A stretch of DNA of 64,000 nucleotides from Rhizobium sp. CIAT894 (GTDB lineage: Bacteria > Pseudomonadota > Alphaproteobacteria > Rhizobiales > Rhizobiaceae), in the NCBI RefSeq assembly GCF_000172795.2, contig NZ_CP020947.1, forward strand, positions 2,421,001-2,485,000, written 5' to 3'. The stretch's first letter is position 1. Every line of letters begins with the position of its first letter. The notes beneath the pieces were generated by a model. That model was given only the letters and a program-made list of their open reading frames with translations. It ran no database searches and was not told the DNA's origin. This document shows, in pieces, positions 38,173-47,273 of the stretch. The translations under genes were made by a program, and so were the position numbers.

Positions 38173-39147
38173 CTACAATGCCGTGCGCCTTGCCGGAAGC
38201 TCAAAAAACGGAATGATTGCAGCATCTTTTTTGATGCTTTCGCCGACGTCCTCGTCCGCGCCGCCTTCGAGAAAGGCCGCGATCGCGCCAAGCACGGGGG
38301 CCGCGGCGACGATGCGCCGGTGGCCGAAGCCGTTCGCCCAGAACAGCCGCACACTCGGACCCGCCGCGCCATAACGCCTGGCATGGACCGGCGACACCTC
38401 CTTGTCGTCCTCGGCATGAATGACGAGCACCGGCCGCCCGATCGCACCGACGGCATTGGCGGCGTCGAACTCCTCGAGTCTCCGTCCGGTGACATCATGA
38501 ACCTTCTTCTCCAGTGCCATCTGCGCGGCGGGGCGAAGGCCGATCATCCGGCCGAAATCGGCAAACAGCCAGGCCATCTCGCTCGGCGCCCCGATCAGCA
38601 CCAATCGCTCTGAGGTGACAGGCGCCACACCGGGCAGCAGGCCTGCCGCTGAAACCATCAGCGCCGCACCGCCGAAGGAATGGCCGATGACCGCATCGAA
38701 TGCGCCGAAGCGCTGCTCCGCCGCAGCGATCGCGCCGACCGCAAGCCCCATGTGCAGGAAGCGTCCGCCCGCGCGCCCGTGACCGGGAAAATCGAGCGCC
38801 ACCACTTCCGCACCCGTTGCCGAAAGCATCGAAATGAGCTCGGCCATATATTCGGCGCTCGAACCCCAGCCGTGTGTCACCAGGAATCGCTTGCGTTTGC
38901 CCCGCGCCCCGCCGTTCAGCCGGTAGGCATGCGCTTTCGCTCCGCCGGTGAGCTTGAGGGTGAAGCTTTCGGCGCCGGCAAGCCGGGCGGCGCCGGCGGC
39001 ATGCGCCGCCTTCGCCCTTGCTCCTTTCGGACGCGGCGATGGGGTGCGGCAGAACAGCCGAAACGCTGCCCTGCCCGCGAGATCAGCCGAAATTGCCTGC
39101 AGAGCCGAAAAGCCGAGGCGGGTGACCTCAAGCGCAAAATTTGCCAT
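38173..39147 (-). CDS. Alpha/beta hydrolase
   Basis: 324 aa. RFLVTHGWGSSAEYM gives the oxyanion-hole region, VVALDFPGHGRAGG the second strand, VIGHSFGGAAL the nucleophile elbow with Ser, VIHAEDDKEVSP the acid, and FGHRRIV the catalytic His. The first about 60 residues are basic and Ala-rich (SPRPKGARAKAAHAAGAA) and probably flexible. The substrate is unknown. It is divergent from a MarR regulator 47 bp away, with a palindrome between, so it is a likely target of that regulator. Confidence 0.88.
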   Translation of the reverse strand: MANFALEVTRLGFSALQAISADLAGRAAFRLFCRTPSPRPKGARAKAAHAAGAARLAGAESFTLKLTGGAKAHAYRLNGGARGKRKRFLVTHGWGSSAEYMAELISMLSATGAEVVALDFPGHGRAGGRFLHMGLAVGAIAAAEQRFGAFDAVIGHSFGGAALMVSAAGLLPGVAPVTSERLVLIGAPSEMAWLFADFGRMIGLRPAAQMALEKKVHDVTGRRLEEFDAANAVGAIGRPVLVIHAEDDKEVSPVHARRYGAAGPSVRLFWANGFGHRRIVAAAPVLGAIAAFLEGGADEDVGESIKKDAAIIPFFELPARRTAL

Positions 39148-39165
39148 AGTGAGAATCCAAAATAC

Positions 39166-39181
39166 TGTTCAACACTGAACA
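39166..39181. promoter_or_regulatory. Probable MarR operator
   Basis: TGTTCA-ACAC-TGAACA is a perfect 6+6 palindrome in the 47-bp gap between the divergent hydrolase and MarR genes. Its place suggests both are repressed through it. Confidence 0.65.
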
Positions 39182-39194
39182 ATAAAGTACAACG

Positions 39195-39662
39195 ATGAAC
39201 AAAAATCAATCCCTTCCCTGGGATCATCCGCGTTTTCGCAGCTGGATTGCGGTAGCGCGCGCCTGCCAGCTGATGCAGCAGTCGCTGACGCGCTCGCTTG
39301 CCGATCTCGACATCAAGCCGCCGCACCTCGACATTCTCGTCAATCTCTACCGTTTCGAAGGCATCTCGCAGCAGGAACTGGCGCGCAAGCTGCTGGTCGG
39401 CCGCTCCAATATGAGCATGCTCTTACCGCAAATGGAGAAACGCCAGCTGATCGAGCGGCGCGGCGACGAACGCGACAAGCGCGTTCTGCGCCTGTATCTC
39501 ACCAGCGAAGGCCGCAAAGTGACCGAGGCGGCGATGGCGATCCAGACCGATCTCATCGAACGCACGCTCTCCGACGAGCCGATCGAACAATGCATGGCGA
39601 CCGCCACCTCGATGGAGCGCATTATCACTGTGCTACTGCAGGATCTCAGGGATCAGGACTGA
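39195..39662 (+). CDS. MarR family transcriptional regulator
   Basis: 155 aa winged-helix dimer. PPHLDILVNLYRFEGISQQELARKLLVGRSNMSMLLPQMEKRQLIERRGDERDKRVLRLYLTSEG is the canonical MarR core (helix-turn-helix and wing with DERDKR), here broken only for reading. N- and C-terminal helices supply dimerisation. It probably binds the palindrome just upstream of its own start and controls itself and the divergent hydrolase. The ligand is unknown. It has no strong ribosome-binding site; the ATG is 13 bases beyond the operator. Confidence 0.9.
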   Translation: MNKNQSLPWDHPRFRSWIAVARACQLMQQSLTRSLADLDIKPPHLDILVNLYRFEGISQQELARKLLVGRSNMSMLLPQMEKRQLIERRGDERDKRVLRLYLTSEGRKVTEAAMAIQTDLIERTLSDEPIEQCMATATSMERIITVLLQDLRDQD

Positions 39663-39700
39663 CTGTCGATCGGTTTCAGAGCGTTTATCGGCAGCCATCC

Positions 39701-40063
39701 TCAATGTGGGGGCAATTCACCTCTGCCGAGAATATACCCGAAAGCGCCGGCCTTTTCGAAGATAGTGCCTGTCAGGTCCGCGCCATCGAAGACGGCCGCA
39801 TCGATTGCCGATCCGAAGAAGGTTGCCGATGCCAACCTTGCTCCCGAAAAATCGCAGGTTTTTACGTTGCAATGAGAAAAGTCAGCGTCCTCAAGATTGG
39901 CCCTTGCAAAGCTCGCAACAATCCAGCTTCCGGTGAAGACAGCCCCGCGAAGATCGACGTGACTGAAATCATAAACTTCATCATCGAGGTCCAGCCCTCG
40001 AAAATTGCGTTCTCCCGTCGCATAGCGCGTCAGGATTTTCTCGGATTTGGGGTGACGACGCAT
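39701..40063 (-). CDS. Pentapeptide-repeat protein
   Basis: 120 aa. Residues about 20-105 are tandem five-residue repeats of the A(D/N)LxX type (FRGLDLDDEVYDFSHVDLRG, ASFARANLEDADF, FDGADLTGTIF), expected to form a right-handed quadrilateral helix. Function unknown; some relatives mimic DNA and protect gyrase. The ATG at 40063 lies 13 bases beyond the ltrA stop, with GAGGAT in between, so the two are probably one operon. Confidence 0.82.
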   Translation of the reverse strand: MRRHPKSEKILTRYATGERNFRGLDLDDEVYDFSHVDLRGAVFTGSWIVASFARANLEDADFSHCNVKTCDFSGARLASATFFGSAIDAAVFDGADLTGTIFEKAGAFGYILGRGELPPH

Positions 40064-40076
40064 ACCGGGCAGATCC

Positions 40077-41267
40077 TCAATGCAGCGTCGGCGCCGGCGA
40101 TGTACCGCTCAGCGAGCGGTATTCCCAGGCGGCGACGACGATCAGCACCAGCGTCGCCAGAATGCCCAGCAGATAGATCTCGATGAAGGGGGCTGCGAAG
40201 GCGAGAAGGATCAGCAGCACGAGGCCTGCGAGATGCGACAGCGGCATCCGCCCGCTGGTCGCGCCCTTGAACCAGAGATTGCCGATCAGGAACAGGCCGG
40301 AGCCGCCGAGCACTGCCGCAGCGATGCCGAAATCGCCGGCCTCGTGCGGATGCGAGAACATGAACTCGACGGCCACCGCATGCACGATGATGCCGGCCAG
40401 GATCGGGATATGCCCATAGGTGAAGGCCTGCCGCGCCAAGGCCCCTGGCGTCGCCTCATGTTCGATGCGGTGGGCGGCGCGCCCGTGGCCGAAACGGAAA
40501 TAAAGCCACCACATGGCGACCGTGCCGACGAAGCCGGTGATGAAGACGATGCCGGTCAGCCCCGAAACCGGTAGCTCCGAAAAGGTGCGTCCGGATACCA
40601 GGATCGCCTCGCCGAGGCAGATGATGACGAAGAGCGCGCAGCGCTCGGCCATATGCGCGCCGGACACATCCCAATCGCTCGGCGTGGAGCGGCCGAGCCC
40701 GGGCACCGCAAAGCCCGCCGCCGGCCCGGCATATTCGATCACGAGCGCAATCACCCAGGCGATCAGCCGCGCCTCATGCTCCATCAGCCCGCCGGCGATC
40801 CAGAAGACGGCGGCGACCACAAGCCAAGTGCTGATGCGCATGAAATTCAGCGTATTGGCCCGGTCGACGCGCGTCATCGCATAGGTCGTAAACAGCGAGC
40901 GCCCGACCTGCATCGCCACATAGGCGCCGGCAAAAAGCAGCCCCTTGTCGCCGAAGGCCTCGGGAATGGAGGCGGAAAGCACCAGCCCGAGCATCATCAG
41001 CACCACCAGCATGCCGCGCACCGGCATCTTGTCGGGATCGAGCCAGTTCGTCACCCAGGCAGTGAAGATCCACACCCACCAGACGGCGAAGGTCATCAGC
41101 GCCGCTTCGGCAGCACCGAGCGGCGTATAATGGGCGGCAAGCGCATGCGAAAGCTGCGAGATCGAAAAGACGAAGACCAGGTCGAAGAAGAGTTCGAGGA
41201 AGGTCACCTTGCTGCCGGCCGCACTCCCCTTGGCGCGCAGCCAGTTCTTTCTATTCGCTTTCGCCAT
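40077..41267 (-). CDS. Low-temperature-requirement A (LtrA) family membrane protein
   Basis: 396 aa with about 10-12 transmembrane helices. The N-terminal family signature VTFLELFFDLVFVFSISQLSHAL is clear, and ALFVIICLGEAILVSGRTF is the second conserved block. LtrA was named from Listeria growth in the cold; the transport or enzymatic role is unknown. ATG follows GGGGGACAT. It appears co-transcribed with the pentapeptide gene downstream and lies 28 bp after the DUF971 gene on the same strand. Confidence 0.88.
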   Translation of the reverse strand: MAKANRKNWLRAKGSAAGSKVTFLELFFDLVFVFSISQLSHALAAHYTPLGAAEAALMTFAVWWVWIFTAWVTNWLDPDKMPVRGMLVVLMMLGLVLSASIPEAFGDKGLLFAGAYVAMQVGRSLFTTYAMTRVDRANTLNFMRISTWLVVAAVFWIAGGLMEHEARLIAWVIALVIEYAGPAAGFAVPGLGRSTPSDWDVSGAHMAERCALFVIICLGEAILVSGRTFSELPVSGLTGIVFITGFVGTVAMWWLYFRFGHGRAAHRIEHEATPGALARQAFTYGHIPILAGIIVHAVAVEFMFSHPHEAGDFGIAAAVLGGSGLFLIGNLWFKGATSGRMPLSHLAGLVLLILLAFAAPFIEIYLLGILATLVLIVVAAWEYRSLSGTSPAPTLH

Positions 41268-41295
41268 ATGTCCCCCGATGGCTGTCTATTGAAAT

Positions 41296-41673
41296 TCAGC
41301 GCGGTCGTTCAGCCGTGTCGCGGCTCATGCCCTTTTCCCTGAGCTCGTCCTCATAGGCCGAAAACAGCTCGGCGCCCCGTTCGCCGAGCTCGCGCAGATA
41401 GGTCCAGGTGTAGATGCCAGTATCGTGCATGTCGTCGAAGCCGATCCGGACCGCGTAATTGCCGGTCGGCATCATCGAAATGATCGCGACATTGCGCTTG
41501 CCCGGCACCGTCACCTTCTGCCCCGGCCCATGCCCCTGCACTTCGGCCGAGGGCGACAGCACGCGCAGCATCTCGGCCGACAGCTCGAAGCTCTGGCCGT
41601 CGTTGAAGGTCACCACCAGCCGCTGCCTGTCTTTCGAGACGCGGAGTTCGCTCGGCCAGATATCGCTCATCAT
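41296..41673 (-). CDS. DUF971 family protein
   Basis: 125 aa. The DUF971 (GBBH-like N-terminal) fold is seen in WPSELRVSKDRQRLVVTFNDG, LSAEMLRVLSPSAEVQGHGPGQK and AVRIGFDDMHDTGIYTWTYLREL. Such proteins occur alone or fused to Mrp-type or hydroxylase domains and are linked with iron-sulfur handling; the exact role is unknown. Here it is divergent from moaA, whose product is an FeS enzyme. The start ATG (41673 or 41670) follows GAGGACAAA. Confidence 0.88.
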   Translation of the reverse strand: MMSDIWPSELRVSKDRQRLVVTFNDGQSFELSAEMLRVLSPSAEVQGHGPGQKVTVPGKRNVAIISMMPTGNYAVRIGFDDMHDTGIYTWTYLRELGERGAELFSAYEDELREKGMSRDTAERPR

Positions 41674-41806
41674 TTTGTCCTCTTCTCATGCGAGGAGTAG
41701 GCGTTGATCTTTTTCAGCGCAAGCTGAAATTGGAATGCGCGCGCAGCCTGTTTCCCTTGACGCGACAATAGCATATGCCCACATTGGAGAGAGTACGGAG
41801 ATACAG

Positions 41807-42853
41807 GTGAACACCAGAGTTGGAACGATAGGCGCTGCATCGCCGCTGGTGGCGGATGCGCATCCGATGATCGACCCTTTCGGGCGGGCGGTCACCTATC
41901 TCCGCGTCTCCGTCACTGACCGCTGCGATTTCCGCTGCACCTATTGCATGGCCGAAAACATGACCTTCCTGCCGAAGAAGGATCTGTTGACGCTGGAAGA
42001 GCTCGACCGGCTCTGTTCCGCCTTCATCGCCAAGGGCGTACGCAAGATCAGGCTGACCGGCGGCGAGCCGCTGGTGCGCAAGAACATCATGTATCTGGTT
42101 CGCCAGCTCGGCGAAAAGATCGGCACCGGCCTCGATGAATTGACGCTGACCACCAACGGCTCGCAGCTGTCGCGCCATGCCGAGGAGCTTTATGATTGCG
42201 GCGTGCGCCGCATCAATGTCTCGCTCGATACGCTCGATCCCGACAAGTTCCGCAAAATCACCCGCTGGGGCGATTTCGCCAAGGTCATGGAAGGTATCGA
42301 CGCCGCGGAGAAGGCCGGGCTGAAGATCAAGCTCAACGCCGTGGCGCTGAAGGATTTCAACGAGGCCGAGCTGCCCGACCTGCTGCGCTTTGCCCATGGC
42401 CGCGGCATGGACTTGACCGTCATCGAAACCATGCCGATGGGCGAGATCGAGGAAGACCGCACCGACCAGTATCTGCCGCTTTCGAAACTGCGTGCCGATC
42501 TGGAGAAGCAGTTCACCCTCACCGATATCGATTACCAGACCGGCGGCCCGGCGCGTTACGTCAGGGTCACCGAGACCGGCGGCCGCCTCGGTTTCATCAC
42601 GCCGATGACCCATAATTTCTGCGAGAGCTGCAACCGCGTCCGCCTCACCTGCACCGGCACGCTGTATATGTGCCTCGGCCAGAACGACGCCGCCGACCTG
42701 CGTTCCGCGCTGCGCGCCACCGAAGACGACGCCCTCCTCCACGCCGCCATCGACGAAGCCATCACCCGCAAGCCGAAAGGCCACGATTTCATCATCGACC
42801 GCACGCATAATCGCCCGGCGGTGGCCCGGCATATGAGTGTTACGGGTGGGTGA
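41807..42853 (+). CDS. moaA: GTP 3',8-cyclase MoaA
   Basis: 348 aa radical-SAM enzyme for the first step of molybdopterin synthesis. The SAM cluster is Cys40, Cys44 and Cys47 ([14 protein letters not shown]). The second FeS cluster is in [28 protein letters not shown] is the SAM-binding motif, and the required C-terminal Gly-Gly is present. It starts at GTG 41807 with GGAG eight to nine bases upstream; the frame is open to 41735, but that leader is not conserved-looking. The mobA-mobB pair for later cofactor steps is in this window at 59.4 kb. Confidence 0.95.
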   Translation: MNTRVGTIGAASPLVADAHPMIDPFGRAVTYLRVSVTDRCDFRCTYCMAENMTFLPKKDLLTLEELDRLCSAFIAKGVRKIRLTGGEPLVRKNIMYLVRQLGEKIGTGLDELTLTTNGSQLSRHAEELYDCGVRRINVSLDTLDPDKFRKITRWGDFAKVMEGIDAAEKAGLKIKLNAVALKDFNEAELPDLLRFAHGRGMDLTVIETMPMGEIEEDRTDQYLPLSKLRADLEKQFTLTDIDYQTGGPARYVRVTETGGRLGFITPMTHNFCESCNRVRLTCTGTLYMCLGQNDAADLRSALRATEDDALLHAAIDEAITRKPKGHDFIIDRTHNRPAVARHMSVTGG

Positions 42854-42920
42854 TGTTTGCGCTAGATTTTCTAGAGAGCGAATGCTGGCGTCAAGTTGGC
42901 GAGAACGCCTACCTCACCTT

Positions 42921-43047
42921 CATTCCTGTGCCTGCCACAGGAATGAAGGATGAGGGGGCTGCACGGCACGCCCTCTATTGCCTTCGCTAACGCTCAGCGC
43001 ACTCGCTCCCTTGCTCTGCCGGGCATCTTTCCGCTAGGGAGAGAGCG
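42921..43047. repeat. Mosaic of intergenic repeats
   Basis: One arm of the CATTCCTGTGCCTGCCACAG family (see 32685) is joined to a RIME-like GGATGAGGGGGCTGCACGGC block and CTCTGCCGGGCATCTTTCCG, giving a degenerate mosaic between moaA and the methyltransferase gene. Confidence 0.6.
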
Positions 43048-43064
43048 AATTTGCCGCAACGCCA

Positions 43065-43850
43065 TCACCCCGGCTTACGCGCACAAATCGCAAACCGCTC
43101 CTGCACCATCCGCTCCAGCCCCCGCAGGAACGGCATCTTGCGCGCCTGCGCCCAGTGAATATCGCCAAGCTTGCGGTCGACCACAATGTCCACGAAGCCG
43201 GCCTGACGGAGAAGATCGACGATCGCTTCGGCCGGCATCTCGCGGGAGAAATGCACGCGGGAGCGGATGCTTTGGTGCCGCGCCATCATCTCCGGTGACA
43301 TATGGCTTGCCGCCGGCTTGCCCGTCACCTTTGTCCAAAACTTCTGCAGGCTCTTCACCCAGGTTTCCCGGCCCATATTGCCGTCGACGATCAGCACCTT
43401 GCCGCCCGGCTTCAACACAGAAAACCATTCCTTGAAGGCCGAAGCCGGGTCTACCAACGTCCAGACGAGATGCCGGTTGGTGATGGCGTCGTAGCTGTCC
43501 TTCGGCTCCATGGTGTTTTCGGCGTCGCCGGAAACGAAGCGGATATCGGTGCCGCGCTTCTTCGCCTTGGCGCGCGCCTGCGCCAGCATTGCATCCGACC
43601 AATCGAGGCCGGTCACCTTGAAACCGACATCATGCATCAGATGCGAGATGACGGCCGTACCGCAGGCAAGATCGAGCAGCGGGCGCCCCTGGCCTTCGCC
43701 GAGATGCTTCCGGATCAGCCGCTGCCAGCCCTTTCGCTCTTCTTCCGAAAAGATTTCATGGCCGACGCTCTGGTCGAAGGTTGCTGCCCGTTCCGACCAG
43801 AAATCGCGAATTTCGTCGCGGATGGAGTAGTTCGTGTTCATGGAATTCAT
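43065..43850 (-). CDS. Class I SAM-dependent methyltransferase
   Basis: 261 aa from ATG 43850 (GTG 43859 and ATG 43841 are alternatives; GGGGTG precedes 43850). The SAM fold shows LLDLACGTAVISHLM (motif I), VTGLDWSDAML, FVSGDAENT, and LKPGGKVLIVDGN. It is a UbiE/Methyltransf_11-type enzyme; the acceptor is unknown. It is divergent from an iron-complex ABC transporter with an Irr-like box between them, which hints at a role in handling an iron chelate or haem-type molecule. That link is inference from position only. Confidence 0.85.
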   Translation of the reverse strand: MNSMNTNYSIRDEIRDFWSERAATFDQSVGHEIFSEEERKGWQRLIRKHLGEGQGRPLLDLACGTAVISHLMHDVGFKVTGLDWSDAMLAQARAKAKKRGTDIRFVSGDAENTMEPKDSYDAITNRHLVWTLVDPASAFKEWFSVLKPGGKVLIVDGNMGRETWVKSLQKFWTKVTGKPAASHMSPEMMARHQSIRSRVHFSREMPAEAIVDLLRQAGFVDIVVDRKLGDIHWAQARKMPFLRGLERMVQERFAICARKPG

Positions 43851-43875
43851 CGCAGGCACCCCGGCATAACATCAG

Positions 43876-43892
43876 TTTGGAAATGCTCTAAA
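43876..43892. promoter_or_regulatory. Irr-box-like palindrome
   Basis: TTTGGAAATGCTCTAAA (complement TTTAGAGCATTTCCAAA) matches the rhizobial iron-control element TTTAGAA-N3-TTCTAAA at 12 of 14 defined positions, as I recall that consensus. It lies between the divergent methyltransferase and substrate-binding protein genes. Confidence 0.5.
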
Positions 43893-43965
43893 ACATATAA
43901 CTTGATTCACAAAGTCATATTTCTTATGCCTGCGGAAATTATTCAGACCTCGGGGGAGTTTCCAG

Positions 43966-45102
43966 ATGAATTTCGTAAAAATGCTCGTAGTTTCCGCGGC
44001 TGCGATTGCAAGCCTGATGCCGCTTTCGGCGATCGCCCAATCCTTCACCATCAAGGATGTGGCGGGCCGTGAAGTGAGCTTCGACAAGCCGGTCGAGCGT
44101 GTGATCCTCGGGGAAGGCCGCATGCTCTATGCAGTCGCGCCGATCGAGAAGGAAGATCCCTTCGCCAAGATCGTCGGCTGGCGCAACGATCTCTGGACCA
44201 CCGACAAGGACGGCTTCAACGCCTATGTCGAGAAGTTTCCCAAGGGCAAGGACCTGCCCTTCCTCGGCAACCTGACAGACGGTACGCTGCAGACCGAAAC
44301 GGTCGTCAAGCTGCACCCGGACGTGCTGCTGCTGCCGATCGGCAACAAAACGGCCGCCGACGAAGTGAAGCTCGAAGACATGCTGAACGGCATCGGCGTG
44401 AAAATCGTCTACATCGATTTCCGCGAGCATATTCTCGCCAACACCGAGCCGAGCCTGAAGATTCTCGGCAAGCTCTTCGGCCATGAGGACCGCGCCGAGG
44501 CTGTCGCCAGCTTCTGGAAGGAGCAGATGGCGCGCGTCACCGATAGACTGAAGGCGGCCAATCCGCCGGAGCCGAAGGTCTTCATGTATCGCGCCGCCGG
44601 CCTGGTGGAATGCTGCGGCACGTTCGGCCCGGATAATTTCGGCCTGATGGTCGATTTGGCCGGCGGCCACAATCTCGGCTCCGATTTCCTGCCGGGTTAT
44701 ACCGGCTCCATCAATGCCGAACAGGTCGTCGCCTCCAATCCGGAGGTCATCGTCGTCACCGGCTCCAACTGGAGCCAGACCAAGGATGCCAAGGATTTCG
44801 TCAATGTCGGCCCGAACGCCGCTGCCACCCTCGGCGACAGCCGCAAGGCATTGATCACACTGATGGAAAACCCCGCCTTCACCGGCTCCAAGGCGGTGGC
44901 CGGCGGCAATGTCCATGCGATCTGGCACCAGTTCTATACCAGCCCCTATCAGTTCGTCGCCGTCCAGCAGCTGGCAAAGTGGTTCCATCCGAACCTCTTC
45001 GCCGATCTCGACCCGGATGCCACCTTCAAGGAATTCCACGAGAAATTCCTGCCGGTCGCCTATCAGCCGGGTTACTGGGTCGACGCCAAGGCCGGCCAGT
45101 AA
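43966..45102 (+). CDS. Periplasmic substrate-binding protein of an iron-complex-type ABC transporter
   Basis: 378 aa. The signal peptide (VKMLVVSAAAIASLMPLSAIAQ) is cleaved after IAQ. The mature protein has the FecB/BtuF (Peripla_BP_2) fold: FTIKDVAGREVSFDKPVERVI at the start and KLHPDVLLLPI and ASNPEVIVVTG in each lobe. The paired Cys (GLVECCGTFG) is unusual. Homologues bind ferric siderophores, haem or B12; the ligand is not known here. ATG follows CGGGGGAGTTTCCAG. It heads an SBP-permease-ATPase operon. Confidence 0.9.
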   Translation: MNFVKMLVVSAAAIASLMPLSAIAQSFTIKDVAGREVSFDKPVERVILGEGRMLYAVAPIEKEDPFAKIVGWRNDLWTTDKDGFNAYVEKFPKGKDLPFLGNLTDGTLQTETVVKLHPDVLLLPIGNKTAADEVKLEDMLNGIGVKIVYIDFREHILANTEPSLKILGKLFGHEDRAEAVASFWKEQMARVTDRLKAANPPEPKVFMYRAAGLVECCGTFGPDNFGLMVDLAGGHNLGSDFLPGYTGSINAEQVVASNPEVIVVTGSNWSQTKDAKDFVNVGPNAAATLGDSRKALITLMENPAFTGSKAVAGGNVHAIWHQFYTSPYQFVAVQQLAKWFHPNLFADLDPDATFKEFHEKFLPVAYQPGYWVDAKAGQ

Positions 45103-45108
45103 ATCGCA

Positions 45109-46179
45109 ATGGCCGAGATCGCCGCACATTCGATAGACGTGGAAGCCGGGAGGGAGCGCTACCGCGCCCTCGCCCGGCGCAAGCTGCTGATCCTTTTCGC
45201 CATGACGGCAGCACTATGTCTGTCCTTCGCCGTCGATCTCGCCTGGGGGCCGGCCCGCTATAGTCTCGGCGAGGTCGTCTCCGCCCTCCTCGACCCATCT
45301 TCGGTTTCCGATCAGATCCGTGCCGTCGTCTGGGACATCCGCATGCCGGTCGCCGTCATGGCCATCGTCGTCGGCGCCTCACTCTCCGTCGCCGGCGCGC
45401 AGATGCAGACGATCCTCGCCAATCCGCTCGCCAGCCCCTTCACGCTCGGCATCTCGGCGGCCGCAAGCTTTGGCGCGGCTCTCGCGATCGTCACCAGCGT
45501 TCCGCTCCTGCCGGTCGCGGCCGGCCTGCTGGTGCCGGTCAATGCCTTCATCATGGCGCTGATCGCCACCCTCTTCATCCATTTCGTCTCGCAGGCCCGC
45601 GGCGTCTCGGTGCAGACGGTGGTGCTGCTCGGCATAGCCCTGGTCTTCACCTTCAATGCGGCCCTCGCCTTCCTGCAATATCTCGCCTCGGAACAGGCGC
45701 TGTCTGCAGTCGTCTTCTGGACCATGGGCAGCCTCACCAAGGCCACTTGGCCGAAGATCTGGGTGACGCTCGCCGTCCTGCTGGCTGCCCTTCCGCTCTT
45801 TGCCCGCAACGCCTGGGCGCTGACCGCAATCCGCCTCGGCGAGGACAAGGCCGCGAGCTTCGGCGTCAATGTCCGCCGCATCCGCCTGGAAACCATGCTC
45901 GTCGTCTCGCTGCTTGCCGCAGTCCCCGTGAGCTTCGTCGGCACGATCGGTTTCGTCGGCCTCGTCGGGCCGCACATCGCCCGCATGATCCTCGGCGAGG
46001 ATCAGCGTTTCTTCCTGCCGGGCTCTATCCTTTCGGGCGCGCTGCTGCTGTCACTGACCTCGATCGTCTCGAAGTCGATCATCCCCGGCGTCGTCTTCCC
46101 AATCGGCATCATCACCGCGCTGGTCGGCGTGCCCTTCTTCTTCTCGCTCATCCTCTCGAACAGGAGCCGGTCATGGTAG
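45109..46179 (+). CDS. FecCD-type ABC permease
   Basis: 356 aa with about ten transmembrane helices. VWDIRMPVAVMAIVVGASLSVAGAQMQTILANPLASPFTLGISAAASFGA, split here across helices 2-4, and TIGFVGLVGPHIARMILGED are the BtuC/FecCD signatures, including the coupling-helix region. It begins six bases after the substrate-binding protein stop, with little ribosome-binding site, suggesting translational coupling. It ends overlapping the ATPase gene by seven bases. Confidence 0.93.
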   Translation: MAEIAAHSIDVEAGRERYRALARRKLLILFAMTAALCLSFAVDLAWGPARYSLGEVVSALLDPSSVSDQIRAVVWDIRMPVAVMAIVVGASLSVAGAQMQTILANPLASPFTLGISAAASFGAALAIVTSVPLLPVAAGLLVPVNAFIMALIATLFIHFVSQARGVSVQTVVLLGIALVFTFNAALAFLQYLASEQALSAVVFWTMGSLTKATWPKIWVTLAVLLAALPLFARNAWALTAIRLGEDKAASFGVNVRRIRLETMLVVSLLAAVPVSFVGTIGFVGLVGPHIARMILGEDQRFFLPGSILSGALLLSLTSIVSKSIIPGVVFPIGIITALVGVPFFFSLILSNRSRSW

Positions 46180-46925
46180 CGCTTCAGTTGCAGTCGGTCG
46201 GCGCGTTTCACGGCCGCAAGCTCTTCGTCGAAGGCGTAACGACGCCGGTGATGAAGTCAGGAGAAGTCGTCGCCGTGATCGGCCCCAACGCCGCCGGCAA
46301 ATCGACGCTCTTCAAGCGCATCACCGGCCTGCTCAAGGGTCCGGGCCATGTCGTCGTCGAAGGCTCGAAGGCGAAGAACGCCATCAGCTATATGCCGCAA
46401 GATACATCGGCCAACGCGGTGTTGACCGTCTACGAATCCATTCTCCTCGCCCGCAAGCAGGGCCAGTCCTGGGCGGTCGGCGATGGCGACCTGCGTTTCA
46501 TCGACGACATCATGGCAGCGCTCGATATCGCAGCACTCGCCTTCCGCGATCTCGGCGCGCTCTCAGGCGGCCAGCGCCAGCTCGTCTCGATCGCCCAGGC
46601 GCTCGTCCGCGAGCCCGAAATCATGCTGATGGACGAACCCACAAGCGCCCTCGACCTTCACCGCCAGGTCGAAGTCCTCGATTTCATGCGCCGCCGGGCG
46701 CGCGCCAAAGGCGTGCTCGTCCTGATCGCCATCCACGACCTCAACCAGGCACTGCGCTTCGCCGACAAGGTCCTCGTCATCGCCAACGGCCGCATGCACG
46801 CCTGCGGCGCGCCAAGAGATGTCGTTACCGCCGAGATGCTGCGGGAAATCTACAGGGTCGAAGCCCGGATCGAGAAATGCTCGCTGGAATACGATCATGT
46901 GATCGTGGATGGGACGGCGCATTGA
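46173..46925 (+). CDS. ABC transporter ATPase (iron-complex type)
   Basis: 250 aa. Walker A GPNAAGKST, Q-loop SYMPQDTSAN, signature LSGGQRQLVSI, Walker B IMLMDEPTSALD, H-loop AIHDLNQALRF. The C-terminal VVTAEMLREIYRVEARIE is typical of FecE/BtuD relatives. ATG at 46173 lies inside the end of the permease gene, with CAGGAG upstream. It completes the importer with the two preceding genes. Confidence 0.93.
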   Translation: MVALQLQSVGAFHGRKLFVEGVTTPVMKSGEVVAVIGPNAAGKSTLFKRITGLLKGPGHVVVEGSKAKNAISYMPQDTSANAVLTVYESILLARKQGQSWAVGDGDLRFIDDIMAALDIAALAFRDLGALSGGQRQLVSIAQALVREPEIMLMDEPTSALDLHRQVEVLDFMRRRARAKGVLVLIAIHDLNQALRFADKVLVIANGRMHACGAPRDVVTAEMLREIYRVEARIEKCSLEYDHVIVDGTAH

Positions 46926-46929
46926 GGCT

Positions 46930-47250
46930 GGCAGGGCCAACACGAAAGAAAGCGCATCCTGAAGCGCCATGGCCCATGAAAGCCGCATTCTGAGGCGTCA
47001 ACACCCAGGAAAGCCTCAGCCTGAAGTGCCAACACCCGAGCGCGCCGCACCTGAGAAACGCCCGAAAACGCCTCAGCCTAAGATGGCAACGCCCAAGAGA
47101 GCCTCATCCTGAGGCACGTAGCCCGTAGGGCGAAGCCTCGAAGGACGAGGCGGGCGCTCCCACCCCAGGCGCAAACATCTTGAATAACGACATAGGCCAC
47201 GTTGCGGCAGCATCCTTCGAGGCGATCCTGCGGATCACAAGGATGAGGAC
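46930..47250. repeat. Degenerate tandem repeats and an intergenic palindrome
   Basis: From 46930 to about 47115, units of about 30 bases recur with drift, each built from CCAACACCC-like and AAGCCTCAGCCTGA-like parts. Then AAGCCTCGAAGGACGAGG and, near 47215, CATCCTTCGAGGCG with AAGGATGAGG form another rhizobial-type palindromic pair. No gene is seen in this 348-bp gap. Confidence 0.6.
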
Positions 47251-47273
47251 CCGTGGAGGCTGCTGCTATCTCA

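Noticed and set aside
46930..47250. Possible CRISPR array
   Set aside because: Units are degenerate, spacers are absent, and no cas gene is near.
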